Notes: a model not told the origin generated them from the sequence alone. A stretch of 64,000 nt of DNA from Lytechinus pictus (GCF_037042905.1 NC_087256.1:25873501-25937500); one strand, 5' to 3'; positions 38,601-53,600 are shown, counted from the stretch's first letter. Numbers and translations are program-made.

Positions 38601-41600
38601 TGATTAGAATGGTTTTGATCAATTCCATAAAATATGTACGTTCGACCCCCTATATGTGGGAGCTTCATGAAATTTTCTGTCTCTGATTTCTTGTTCTTTT
38701 GACAGTCACAAAGGACCATGACTCAGTCAGTTTATATAGTGAAGTAAAACTTGAGAAAAATGGGGGTCGGATGTACAAACAGGTTGATCATTTTATGGAA
38801 TTGCCCTATTGTGTGAATTACAATCATTTGAAGACTATTGTTAGGAAAAATATAGCTTATTATACTGGTGTTTCTTTCTCTTTAGTTTCCTTATTTTGCT
38901 GACTTCTTTGTAAAAAACATTTGCATTCTTGATCTGATGGAAGGAAAAATAAATACAAACCCCAATTAGAAGGTCTGTTTTGTAAAGTATGGACATAAAT
39001 ATATTTAACTCACAATGAAAATGCAGACTACATATTACTGCACATGATAATAAAATAATAATCATTTCATATTGTGCCATCTATCTAAAAATATCTATTT
39101 CAAGGCGCACTATTATTATTTTTATAACTTTTATGGAAGATGAAAGTTTTTTTTACAATGTCATTTAGTTGCAGTTCTTGTATCAAATGCACATTAATAA
39201 GTGCTAAAATCATTGAGATAAAATTAAAAAGCTTTCTTTTTAGGATGGCTAATGAGTAAAGACATGTTTGAAGGAGGCCTTGGGCCCGTCTTACGAAGAG
39301 TTACGATTGATCCCAGTCAACTATGGAAAACCACAACGTCAACATGTAAAATACATGTTTGTTCAAATTATTTTCTAGAAATGACGTATATTCATACATT
39401 CACTATTTTCTTGACAATTCAGTATGTTTCTCTTTGTTTTCAAAGGACCTTGAGCAAACTTCCTGAAGAAAAAATTATGACATTGATGGATTTCCATATA
39501 CATGTACTTGAGATTGATCGAATCAATCACAATTATTTGTAAGACTGGGCCCTGAAGAATACACAGTGTATACATAAGCCCTTATTATAAAGCATATTCT
39601 AACCTTATGAATCAATTAATAGAATCCCCTGGACAGTAGCCCTAAAAATGGATTACAGAAGTGGAAATCGGAGGGGGGGGGGGGGTAGAAAAAAAAACCA
39701 ATAAGAAAATGAAAATGAATTTCACTGAGTACCAGCATACCTTTCATGGTCGAGCCCCATATTATATCATGGGTTACTGGTAGAAAAAAAACACTGGTAT
39801 CTTAAAATTCTGAGCCTCATTCAGCAGCAGCATTCGGCAAGAATCAAGCATCTTTTCACTTCCAATCCAATGTTTTCATCAAAACATAGGGATTGGGAAA
39901 GCTACTGTAGAATCTGCCATATGTGTCAAAGTTGGCCCTCGAATTATTTTTCAAGGTTAAAAAAACACAAAATTTACTCGGTCCCTGGAAATCTCTTATG
40001 TTAAAAAAATAATAATAATAAATTTAAAAGCAAAACTTGCTCAATTATACATAAAAAACAACATTGTTATCCAATACCAAGTGCAGAGGTATTTTGATGA
40101 TATGATTCAGTTGTGCAAAATTATGTGGTTAGAATTCAGATTGGATATACAAAGGTTGACTGTGTCAGCATTCAGTACATAGAGAACCAGACTAAATAAA
40201 TGCTGGTAATGCTGACGAGTATAGCTGGCATTTGCCATCTGGAGCCCAGCTGTAAACCTGTTAAGCACACCAGTCTGGTTTATTTTCTCACATTTTTTTT
40301 CATTCCGTGCATGCAATATCCAAGTCCTTTGGAAGCGCATAGAGACATTATTCATAATGTGGTATGCGCTATACAAGAATTGCATATTATTATTATTATT
40401 ATGCTTATGGAAATACATGTACTATTTGAAGTGAAAGCTTAGCTGTTGTTCAAAGATGAAAATGTTATGTGCAAATTATCTGAGAATAAGTACATGTAAT
40501 TGATTTTTTTTTTAAATTGTAAACGATTCTATTTCAATTTTCAATACCCTGCCATTAAAAAAAAAGTATGTGTGCATGTGACTCCTAGCAGGGTCGAGCT
40601 GATTTTGTGTATTTTGATTTTAAAAAAAGAATTAAATTGGTCTTACATAGAGACCTAAATGCATTATCAGAAGCATTTCCCAAAATCCCGCAAATATGTT
40701 TCATAATTCAAATTCACAACCAGAATTTATTTTAAGAGATCAGATGATTTTTTTTATCAGATACCCTTTTTACACACGCTAAAATGTCCTTAACCCCGTA
40801 CTATAGGTGGGGCTAAATTGCCATTTAGCCCCACCTATAGTACGGGGTTAAGCTTAGCCCACTTTCTTTTTACACAGCATTTTTGCAAAGTGGGCTAACC
40901 CCACCTTTAGTACGGGATTATTTGGCCCTGCAAAAAAGCAGGGTTATCCCAGCAATTGCGGTGCTAAGAGCGATAGTACGGGGTTAAGATCGCTAGTGTA
41001 AAACGAAAGTGGGCTAAGCTTAACCCCGTACTATAGGTGGGGCTAAATGGCAATTTGGCCCCACCTATAGTACGGGGTTAAGGAAATTGTAGCGTGTGTA
41101 AAATGGTACGAGTGAAGTACTACGAATGATCGACAAAAACCACTAGTCCGGGGTTAGCGCGTTTCGTGTGTGAAAAGCAAGCATTCCTTATCCGGGGTTA
41201 GCAATAACAATTTGGCATGTGTAAAAAGGAAAAAAAATAGTACGGGGTTAAGGATAGTACGGGGTTAGCGATAGTCCGGGGTTAAGAAAATCCTGTGTAA
41301 AAAGGGTAATATAGTTCCAATGGAAAATTATTCTGTGTAATTTTGTCTGTCATTTGTACCATAAATGGAAATGATATGTTAGCTTATTACATGTACATGC
41401 TAATGAGAGTGCAAATACCAGTAATTATTCAAATTAAAAATTTGAAATGAATGGTCAGTAGTCAGCTCTACACTTATATCGTACCTGCATTTTTTTATTT
41501 TTTTTAAGATGTTTGTTTTGTTAATAACAGGATGAATACTATATCAAGGAAATTTGTACATGTCCTACTTATTCTTTTGCTTTTGAATATTTGTAATTAG

Positions 41601-44600
41601 ATTTTCCAGGAGGTTAAATTGATTAGCATTTTAAAACAAAGTAATTTGACAAGAAGGTACATGTACATACCTTGAGAACATGAAAACAACTGGGGGGGGG
41701 GGGGGCTATCTTGAGCCCACTGTGCTCACCAGCAAAAATTTGTACCATGTACATTGTATTACTATAATTCACAAAATAGACCCAATGGCCCGTATTCTGA
41801 AGTCGGGTTTAATTTAAACTGTGGTTTAAAGTTGTGGTTTAAATATGGACAGCCAATAGTTGCATAAATCTCTTACGATAATTAATATAAATATATCATT
41901 TTCGCTCATATCATTCTTAACTGTTTCGGAAAGATAAATAACTTTCCTCACCATTCACGAGTTAGGAAAGAGCACAGTAAGCATAAGAAACATGCAATGT
42001 AAGGAAAATTTTGACATGTTTGGCTTTCCATAATTTTAGCACGGAGTTAGACCATGGTCTAACTTAAACCCGACTTCAGAATACGAGCCAATGAGAATTT
42101 CTTGGGCTCATGTAGTTTTTCAGGACTCTTTTACAGACATGCCACTTTGCCCTTGTCTGGGTATGAAATTAAAATTAAAGACCCACCAGTTGCTCTTCCT
42201 TTACTTTTATTTCATCCATAAATTAAGAATGAAAACAAATACCCAGGATAAATTAGAAGTGAAACTTTGAAATAGCAAGAGATAAAATTTAATTTTTGTA
42301 CCATTCATTTTTAAGAATAATTCAAATATTTTAGTTCAATAAGTATAACAAGCTGTTAAAAAATTATCTATTTTGTAGTTTTGTAGACTAAAAAGTAGAA
42401 AAGAATACTTTTTTACTATACATGCATAAATTTGATTGTCAAATTGTTCATGTTGGAAGGAATACTCAGGAACACATGTTGGACTAATAAAATCAGAGTA
42501 TGAATATCTTGTTAATCATTTTTTTAATCATTCTATTTTATTTTAATGAGAATTCCTCCCCTCTATTTAATTTAAAAATACTGTATCTGGATGGCATGTA
42601 TGGACTTGAATCCGTTTTTCCCTTCATATCGTTTTGTACAAAGTATACATGTATAGTCTGCACTGTATTTGTTACATGTACATACAAAAATACAAATTTT
42701 CACATAATATAAATATTACATGTTTAAACTCTATAAACCTCATGCCGGTATTCTTATCATCCAGTCTACGCTAGACTGGATGGTAAGAATACTGGCATGA
42801 TGCTTAGCCCTGAACTGAACTTGTTGCCCCTTCGGTGAATAGTTTGTAAAGTTCACGACTTTACATGTACGTGCATGATGCTTCTCCTAGGCATAATAAT
42901 AATGACTATTCACTGGCGTAGGTTTAGGAAGTTTAGCAGGTGATTGTAAAAACAACTTGATATGCAGTGCTAACATGGACTTTGAACCTATACGTGTGCA
43001 CATGGGGTGCATCCTTAGCTTATTGGTTTGTATGCTCTTCCTGTTGTAATGGAATGTGAAGTCGGTGTCATCATGCTTTGTGGTTTTAGATGCACTGTGT
43101 AACATATGAAGGGGTGTAAATATAACAAACCAATATGTTATTTATTTAAAAACAAAACCTGATTAATGGGACACATCATGAAGCTTTTGACTTGAATCAA
43201 AATTCCATTTTCGAATTCCACAGATGATTTGTTTATTTTTCTATTGTAAAGTGGGTGGATGACAAAATTCAGTACAGTGTGTGTAAATTAATAGATTATT
43301 TCGCTGCATGTACATTGCAGTCATTTTTCTATGGCTTATAAACCAATCCCTTCTTGCAGTTTATGTTGTTTTCTTATCAAAGTTGGTACACTTATTCATA
43401 AAGATGAACAATATACTACACACGTCACTGATTTGATGTATTTCTTTTACCTCATTATTTAGACATTTATACAGCATTTATGATACATGTATCAACGGCA
43501 TTTATGGTACATGTATCTCTTTGGCTGTTTAATTCTATTCATGTTTTCAGCACACATGTCTAATGCCTATGTCTAATCCCCATTCACCTCCATGTCTTGA
43601 CAACTCTGTAATTTTACAATACATGTATTTGATCGTTGATATTGTGAAGGGCAATCAAAATCTTCAATTGTTGTTTGTGTCTGAGCTGAAATGGAACAAG
43701 AAATTCATGGATAATTTGAAGATCACAGGACTTAAATTTTTTATATTTTAAGGGCAAGGCCATTTCTCCCTTGGTCAGCGCCGACACTCCGACGGTCCAG
43801 ACCGGTAGAATTTGCTGTCGGGCCAGAAATAGTTAGATTTACTGGTCTGTCATGACCTGTAAAAAAATCAAGAAAATGACCACAGCCAAATCGCATCCCC
43901 AAAATCGGGGGAAAAAATTGCAGGCCAAAATTAATAAAATTTTGGGTTAGCCAATTCTATTGAATAGTTTCTGAAAGATCAGAAGAAGTATTACTAAGTT
44001 TTGTAAATTTTTAAAAATCGTTTCTTCATTCTTTAACTTTATTTTCCAAAGAATGTAAATTATTTCTTTGTAGAATAAAGAAAAAAACACAGTGAAATGG
44101 TAGTAATGAATATTAAAAAGTATAGTATAAAAAGGGAAAAGTTAAAAAAGTCTTAGTATGGGCTTATTCCATTATCATTGCACTAATATTGTAATGGAGA
44201 AAATAAAAAGGGGCACAACAAATTTTCAAGGCCAATGAGAGGGTCATCAAGGTCAGTTGAAGTGCATCCAAGGTCAGTCAAAGGGCATCCAAGGTCATAG
44301 CCCTTCAATGGTCTTGAATTTACTGAAGCACTGAGATTGTTGAGGGAGGGGTGGCTGCAGGAATTGAATATTTTCATTTTTTTTTCTCTCTCTTTTTTTT
44401 TCTTTGTAGAGATGACTCTGATGACTCCTCAACAAGGCAGCAACAACCAAAGAATTCCAGGTTTGAATTCCACGATGAAGAGGAGAAGGAGGAAAGGATA
44501 ACATCGACAACGACGACAGAGAGGAGAACGAAGATGACCAAAAAGCGGTCAGGGAAGAGGTTAGATCTAGGGGCTGCTGCATCGTACGCAGCAGAGGCAA

Positions 44601-47600
44601 CAGAAGATTCCGTTCCTAATACACAGGTACATGTTTTCACTGTATAGAAAGCTCTGTTCAGCATAATTTGGGAAATGTTTAAAGGTGACATGATTAAAGG
44701 TCAAGTCCACCCAAAAAAATGTTGATTTGAATAATTAGAGAAAAATCAAACTAGCATAACCCTGCAAATTTCATCAAAATCGGATGTAAAATAAGAAAGT
44801 TATGACATTTTGAAGTTTCGCTATTTTTCACAAAACAGTGATATGCACAATTCAGTGACATGCAAATGAGACAGTCAATGATGTCCTTCACCAGGCCTCT
44901 ACAAATTTTTTTTTCGTCACTTGGTCACTGTCGGGCAAGTGATGAAACAATTTGCTTGCCCGATATAAAAAACTGCTTGCCCAATTTGTTTGATAATTTT
45001 TTTATTATGACGGCACTACTCTGATTTTTAAAGGTCATACAAAATAACAATTGAGAATCATGTACAGTATAAAAGAACACACATTTAAAAGTTTATTTTC
45101 AGCAATGTAGGCCGGAGTCATTATGTTTATTTTGAAAAAAAACTTTTCGCTATTTATAAATGGGCATTTAAGGTTTAAAAAAAAAACCTTCACCAAAAGT
45201 TGCTAAAATTTTTTATTTTGCCATATTTCCTTAGAAATGTTTTGATTTACTTGGAAACTATAAAGAAAGCCAGTAAAAAATATTCAGCTCTTTAATGACT
45301 CTGAAAAAGATCGTTTTATGATGTAAAAAAAAAAATCAAAAGTGGAGTGGCTAATATTTCACATTTTGCATCTTTAAATCCATGAAATTGTCATATATTT
45401 TCCATATTTACTTGAATTCTTTTTTAATTAGTTGGAAACTATCAAGACAATTAAGAATATTCACCTCTCTTGTCTTTTCTTCATCATTTAATGATAATAA
45501 ACACTCGGTCAATATTTTATTTTATTTTAGTCCCGCATGTACATGTAGACTTTCATGGGGTTTTTGGTCAACACCATGAAAGTCTACATGTGGGACCACA
45601 ATAATAAAGAACATTTACCGAGTGTAACATCATAAATCTGAGTCAAGAAAGAGCTGAATATTCTTCATTTTTTCGGTTGTTTCCAACTAAATCAAAACAA
45701 TTTGAAGGTAATATGGAAAATAGATGGCCATTTAATGGATTTTTGCAAAGTGTGAAATTTTAGCCACTTTTGGTTGTTTTTTTTGTTTTTGCATCAGCAA
45801 ATTGCGCAAGATAGTAGCGCATGCGCAGTCATTGCACACATAGAACGTAAGCTGCGATGGCACGGTTTTTCGAATGAGGTACCTGGCGACAAATTATTGG
45901 TAAATGGCGCTGATTTTACATCATTTTCCATTGTTTTTTTTTACTGGTTTGACAAAATATGAGAGATAGTTGTGATTATCCAAAAGGTATTGAAATTTAG
46001 AGGGTCTACTGATATTTTTTTTCCAAAACAACCACTTGCCCGATCGGGGAATTGACTTTGAGAAATGCTTGCCCGCACGTCATTTTCACTTGCCCCGGGC
46101 AAGCGGGTTTGTCGCGCCCTGCTTCACTCATTATTTTGTTTTTTATTGTTTGAATTATATAATATTTCATTTTTTACATATTTGACAAGAAGGACCAACT
46201 TGGCTGAACCAAATAGTATTGAACAATGCTAATTCCACATGTTGAGGAGGAATTAATTGTTGCTTCACTTGACAATGAGGAGAAAATTAGAATATTTCAT
46301 ATAATAAAATATCAAAGAAATAGTGAGTGGATGATGTCATCAGTTTCCTCATTTGCATACCAACCAGGATGTGCATGAATATAACTGTTTTGTGAAATTA
46401 AGCAGAACTTTAAAAGGCCATAACTTTCTTATTTTACATCCGATTTTGGTCAAATTTTCAGTGTTTTGCTTGTTAGATTTTTTCTTTTTATCCAAAACAA
46501 CTTTTTGTTAGGGTGGACTTGTCCTTTAAATACAATTTTGTAATGATTTATAATCAACATACTAGTGACAAAAGGGAGAAAACAAAAAACATTTAATGCA
46601 TTGCTCACTGCATTAATTGCAGATGCATTGTATTTGTGTTTCTTTGGTAAACATTAATCTATTAGACTATTTATGCATGAATACCTTTACATGCCCATCT
46701 ACTCACTGATTAATGTTCGTAGAAGGTCAACCCAAAGAGGCTTCAAATGATATGTGCGCTCATGTGATTCTAATAAGTGCTGCACTGTATATCAGCAAGG
46801 ATTATTAGCTTAGGTTTTAGATATCCAATTGAATTCATTGCTGCCATGGTTTACAAGGGATCACATCCTAGGCTTAATTTCATGTTGAATTTTGCTAACG
46901 TTCATGTCCTTCGACAAACATTGATCTATTTTCCACACACTACTGAGATGTCAATGTCTACAACTATACCTGAAGGAAATTTCTGGAATGCCTATGAACA
47001 GCAAAATTGATAGTTAAGCTGGCCAAGGGTATAGTTGAAGTACTATGAAGATTTTGTATGGGGAATGCAGCATGTGTGTGCATTATATGTACTAGTAATA
47101 TTACACTGGTACCCATTGCTGCAAGAATGTTTACAAAATAATGCTTACAAAGCCCCAAATGCTCCCTTCTCCCAGGTTGAATATCAAGTTGCATTAGATT
47201 GCAAATATTTGTGCAACAAGCCCCAGAGACGACATGGGGAGTATTTCACGAAGTGCCTGGTCAGTCATTTTGACTGTATAATATGCTCTCAGCCAATCAG
47301 ATGCAAGAATTTCAGTAGCTTATAACAGTTGTCCATAATAATCACCGACATCCTATTCAGTAGATTTGGTTCTAATTTCGGTACATTGCTTTTCCCTCAT
47401 CTTTGTACAACAGAATTCCTCAAATGACTTAGTAACCGACCTCTTTGATTCCGGCATCACTGTCTCGGCAGCCCCCATCACAAATTCCGCTGCACCGTCA
47501 TCTCCACGCTCAGGTCAGTTTGCAGATTTCTCATCAGCAGCAGCGAACGAAAGCCTTGGGGACTTCAATCCCAGAGGTGACACTCCCAGTGCCAAGCCAC

Positions 47601-50600
47601 CTGCAGCAGCAAGCACTGATTTTGCTGATTTCTCAAGTTTCAAGGGCACTCCGGCTTCAGCCGCACAACCAAGGTGAGTCACTAATATCTTCTTGTTGGG
47701 CACCCTGTCACAAATAACTCATCCTATGCCCTTAAGATTAACCTAGACCATCAAAGTCACAGATGAAATCTTTCTAGCCAGACTATCAACATTTGGTTTT
47801 GCTAGCTTCGGGTTCATCCTCAGTTTTGAACAAAAATGAAAGCCATTCTCAGATGACAGGGCATCATTTATCATCTTGTTTTCATCGGTACTGGGATGAT
47901 AAATCCACGTTTATCAAATTTTGGGGAAAATTAATTAGTTAATGTTTTGTTTAAATGACTAGATAGTACTCAAAGGAATCCCTTTCCACATTTTTGCTTT
48001 CTGTCTAAAGGATGGAGCCCCTTAGGAACAGTGCTCTTGCAGTCATGCTTTTCACTCATTTTTTTTACATTACGAAGGGCATGGCGAGCATTTCATGAAA
48101 GAACTTGTCAGACGTTTTATGCGACAAGTCCTGTTTTGGCCAACAGATACCATATTAACAGTGCTTCTCAGCCAATCAGAATGAAGGAAAGTTGTCAGAT
48201 CTGACAACTTGTCGGACAAAAATTGTTGTTGAAATGTTCCCCTTGGGCCTGTTGCATAAAACTTTTGCCATAAAAAAAATTTTGGCAAACAAAATTATGC
48301 CATTGAAAATTACACATTAAAAAACTTTTTTTTATGGCAAAAGTTTTAAGTAACAGGCCCCTGGTGGATTGTTAGTGAAGGTTATAGTTAAATCAAGATA
48401 TTTGGTTTGTTTAGGATTTTTTACCACTGTATATTTATAACGAAATTTTGCCATCCATATTCCACTGGATTGTTTTACACTCTCCTCCGTTGTGCCTATT
48501 ATGACAGTGCCGATTCATCGTTCGGCGACTTCCAGAAGGTCCAGGTATCGCAGACCGTGACCCAACAGACCCAGAGCACAACCACACTACAGAGCAACCT
48601 CAGTCTCCTCAGCTTGGATGCACCGTTGCGACCATCATCAGGCAGCAACGTCATGCAGCCACAACAGCCCATGATGATGCCCCAGCAGCCACTCATGACA
48701 GCCCAGCAACCAACGCAGCAACCCATGATGCAGCCGCAACTCACCAGCATGGGCATGTTGCAACCACAGCAGGTTTGTTGCCTTCCGATTCAGGGGTGGG
48801 TTTCATGAAGCATCTCTGACAAGTTTGCTCCGAGCCAATCAAATGCAAGGATTTCAGTAGCTTATAATGAAAGCAACTGACTATATGTTTCATGAAATGC
48901 TTCCTTGATTTCACCATCTGCTATTTTTTTTTTTTGTGGTTAGAAAGGTCTACACTACATGTTGAAATTGAGAGTACCTACTTTTCTTCTCAAGAAAAAT
49001 TCTTGTAATTTATGTAGGCTTCTTGTAGTCCATTTCCGTTTTGGTTTTTCATTACAGTTTTTCTGCCATCTCATCATACAGTCTTTTCATTGAGATATTT
49101 TAAGTTCATTCCTCATCTGATGTAATAGTACTGCATAAACCTATTCATATGAAGTAGTGACGGATAACGAATTATCTCTTCTTGCATTACCAGTCAAACA
49201 TGATTTGATTTTAGTGATGCATATTTTCTGTCGATCACAGCACAAGTAATCTCAGGTAGTGGGCCCAGTGGTTTAAGTGCAGATTAGGCAGCATCAGGAA
49301 GGAGTTTCATGAAACAAATGATCATTTTTACTGACAAATGTGCTCTGGGCCAATCAGATGCACGGATTTTTGTAGCTTATAACAATAGTCATTGGTGATT
49401 TCTTTCATGAAATGCTTCCCAAAAGTGAGATAAATGAGTTGACAAATGCCCCATAAGACTTCATTTTGAAAGTGTGTCTTCTATTCAGTAGTTGCTCAAA
49501 GATAGAAAATAGAATCTAGTCAGTTCTTAACATCTCACAAATTCCCCCTTTCCCAGTTCACTGCTGTAGACACAATCACACAATGAAAGAAAAAGTCTTT
49601 GATAGTTTTCTAGATTAGTTTACCTAATGTCTTTATTGTGATCTCTCCTTTGCTCTTGCCTCCTTCTCGCAATCGTTTGCTGCCACAGCATCTTCTTTCA
49701 TTTCACCCGCTTCAAATGGTAGGTGGTATCGTCCCTGGTGGGTGTTTTATAAAGCTGCTCGTAAGATAAGAGCGACTTTAAGAACGACTGGTGATCCTTT
49801 CTTTTGGTAAATGGTATACACCATACATGCCATAGACGATGGTTTAGCGCGAAAGAAAGGATCACCAGTCGTTCTTAAAGTCGCTCTTAACTTACGAACA
49901 GCTTTATGAAACGGGCCCCTGATCCTGTTGTCAAGTCCTACATACCTGTACCACCATTGCCATTAGTCTGGATTGTCATTTTGTGTTGAAACGGATTCTT
50001 CTTGTCGATACTAGATATATGCTTTTGTTGAGACACCTTGTATGCATGTTGTAGTTCCTTGAATATATTGAATATGATATTTCCCCTCTCATAGTGAATT
50101 ATATATATGCTCACTGTAATTGGTAATGTGGCGCAAGTGGATCATTGCTGAATGAATTAATTAAATTATGAAAATAAAATTTGCAAAAATCAAAGCATGT
50201 CTTAATTTCTATTAGTTTAAGGTTACAAAGTCAGGGATTGATTGCAGATATGTGAAACAGAAACAATTTGTGAATTTAAGTTGTATGTACCTATAAAGTC
50301 CACCTTTTAGGCCTTCAGTTCTCTTGCGTTTTCATCCAATTAGCTGAACCTTAATGTATTTCCTCAATTGATCTCCCATCGGAATGTGTAAGTTTGTGCC
50401 CATGTTACAGAGATGCCAACCCTCCCGATTTCATCGGGAGGCTCCCGAAAATTCATCCCAACTCCCGCCCTTACGATTACCATCCTTATCCTCCCGAAAT
50501 TACGATTTTTTTTGCATTGATCAAATTGGATTGGAAGAAAATGTATCGTCTGCTGACTTTAGCATGTAGTAACTCCATTACGTTTCGCTGCTACTAAATT

Positions 50601-53600
50601 CTGTGTGAAAGGCAGACAAATAAGGAGCAGCGAAAAGCTGGTGCATGTGATATGCCCAACGGGAATCCACTGTGCACCAGGCCGGTAGGCCCGGCTAGCT
50701 TCGCAAGGCGTGTGCGCTCGCGGCCGCTGGATTTGTCGAGTCGTGCGATGGAATATCGGTGTGTGATTTCGGCGTATTGATGGGTCGATATTGACACGAA
50801 ATGGCGGAAAATCAACAAAAAAAGACCAAGAAATGGTCTCAGAAGTATAAGACTGAATACAGTCTCCAGTACCCGTGTATTCGGAAAGAGGAATCTACCA
50901 TGCATTTTGCACAATTTGCAGCGTGGACATTAAATTTAAAGTTGAGCACGGAGGTCGTGATGATATTCGGAAGCACGTAGGGAGCAAACGGCATACGGAC
51001 ATTGCGAAGACGAGATCTTCGAGCTCCACTAGTACCCTGTTCACTTATTTCACCAAGCAAGGGACCAGCGAGGAGGAAGACGTTACCCGCGCTTTAATAA
51101 TAATAAAGAGGATAATTCCTCATTATTATAGTTGAACAGGTACTTTTCTTCTATTGTCCCCTCATTTTTTTTACATGTAAAAATGCATACCGGGGTATTT
51201 GATATTTTTATTTTTATGTCAAAAAAGTGGGAACAATGTTTTTTTAAAAACATGTGAAATGCTCCAAAATAAGGGTCAGATTGCACCAGAGAGCATCTAG
51301 AAACCCAGAGCTTCCAGGGCCCTAAGGCGGGCCCTCGACCCCGGCCGCAAGGGTCGAGCGCTCCGCGCTCGAGATGTGCGCTACGCGCACATAATTTGGT
51401 GTCGGTTGCAAATCCTCCCTAATTCTGATTTCCAAAAGTTGGCATCTCTGATGTTATATTTGTGTTAACTTTCAAATACTCTGGTGCATCTTACATATTT
51501 TTTACAGTAACCCCCAAGTGCTTATCTGTATATGCTTGAAATGTAAATTTTCATTTATATGAGGGGAATGTGTTTTTTTTTCTTTGATTTTTTTAGTGCC
51601 TCCCCCCCCCCCCCTGGATTAACCCTAAATTGCCTAGTCAGAAAAACCCCCACATATTTATACGTTTTTCAAAATTATATAAAATATGAACAACAAAACT
51701 ATTTGGGGCAGCAAGTTTTCTTGAAATCTACAAATTCATACACATCTTTCTGAAAAACCTGCAGGCCTGATGTTAATGTCATTTCTTGTTATGTTGTCAT
51801 ACATATATGGTTGGTATCCCGTATAAGCTCCTGTATGTGTATTTAAGATTGGTGTGGATCAAATATATTTTCAGTTTTTAGGACCCTTTTCAGCCCTTAG
51901 GAAATAAATTGACTCCTTCACTGCTGTAGCCTCCCTTACATGTACTTTCATTTCTTTGTTGTACCCTTTCATTTTTATGCCCTCCCATTTTACAATGTTC
52001 CAGTCATTAGACTTGGATGTGCAGCAACCGAATATACCGGACGCACAAGTTCACTCGCAGGCATTGCCAATGCAGCAGCCTCAGCCAATGCCGATGGGTG
52101 GAATGCCTCCTGTCGCTATGTCAGGGGGTGTAATGCCCTCCGACCAACCAGCCCAGTATATGTACTATTCAGGGGTAAGATCTTCGTCTGGCATGCCCAG
52201 TGGAACAACTGCTTGTTTAATAATGCACTCCTGTTTTAACCCGTCAACTGCTAAACTGCAATTTGTTTGGGTTCCATCAGGTTTCTGTAGGCAATGTGTT
52301 GAATATCTTTCGGTGATGGGATTTGGAGTGATGTCTTGTATTTATGCTGAAATGCACTCTGAATTAGTACATTTAATCTCTGAATGCAAACCTATTATAA
52401 GCTTCTCATTTTATTTTAGCCTCACATTTTTAAGCCTCTTGGTGATGGACTTGCTTTGATGACTACTGTCTTTGATCAATCTTTTCTACTGGTTTGTCAT
52501 CTGAAATCTGTTAATCTCTTGTTAAATAAAACCTTTTTTGAGCTTCTCATTATGGCTCCACAATTTTTTTTTCAGCTTCTTGGTGATGGTCTTGCTATGA
52601 CATTTGTCTATGATCGATCTTCTTTACTGGCTTGTCATCTGAAATCTGTTAATCTCTTGATTTTAACAAACCCTTTTCAAGCTTCTCATTATAACTTTTA
52701 CATTTTTTCAGCTTCTTGGTATTGGTCTAGCTATGACAACTTTCATCTATGATCCATATTTTGTGCTGGCATGTCTTCTGAATCAGTAACCTCTAGATTT
52801 TAACAAACCCTTTTCAAGCTTCTCATAACTTTTTACATTTTTTCAGCTTCTTGGTATTGGTCTAGCTATGATGACTTCCATCCTTTGATCGATCTTTTGT
52901 GATGGCATGTCATCTGAATCAGTAATGTCTTGATTTTATCAAACCCCGTTGAAGCTTCTCATTATAGCTCCACATGTTTTTTTAGCTTCTTGGGAATGGT
53001 CTAGCTATGATGACTTCCATCCTTTGATCGATCTTTTGTGATGGCATGTCATCTGAATCAGTAACCTCTTGATTTTATTCAAACCCCTTTGAAGCTTCTC
53101 ATGTTAGCTCCACATGTGTTTTTAGCTTCTTGGGAATGGTCTAGCTATAATGACTTTCATCCTTTGATCGATCTTTTGTGCTGGCATGTCATCTGAATCA
53201 GTAACCTCTTGATTTTATTCAAACCCCTTTGAAGCTTCTCATGTTAGCTCCACATGTGTTTTTAGCTTCTTGGGAATGGTCTAGCTATGATGACTTTCAT
53301 CCTTTGATCGATCTTTTGTGATGGCATGTCATCTGAATCAGTAACCTCTTGATTTTATTCAAACCCCTTTGAAGCTTCTCATGTTAGCTCCACATTTTTT
53401 TTTATAGCTTCTTGGTAATGGTCTAGCTATGATGACTTCCGTATTTGATCAATCTTGCCTGCTGGCATGTCATCTACATCAGTTACCTCTTGATTAAAGC
53501 TCCACATTTTTTAGGTTCTTGGTATCGGGTTTGCTGTGATACCTTCCGTCTTTGATCTTCTCTGCTGACGTGCTCATTCAACAACATCAGTCTTCCCATT

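Larger units (their letters stand above)
47200..49430. repeat. Several copies of a CAGCCAATCAGATGCAAG repeat
   Basis: TTTCATGAA..CTGACAA..GCTC..GCCAATCA.ATGCA.GGATTTCAGTAGCTTATAA occurs near 47233-47330, 48795-48905 and 49295-49430; looser relatives with CTTCTCAGCCAATCAGAATG are near 48160 and 55875. These are short MITE-like units in introns around exons 7 and 8. Confidence 0.6.

Noticed and set aside
52456-52752. 98-codon frame with repeated LLGDGLAMT-like phrases, and possible 13-nt exons ending ATG|GT in each array unit
   Set aside because: It follows from the 140-bp tandem units; the would-be exons are not multiples of three and lack proper donors.
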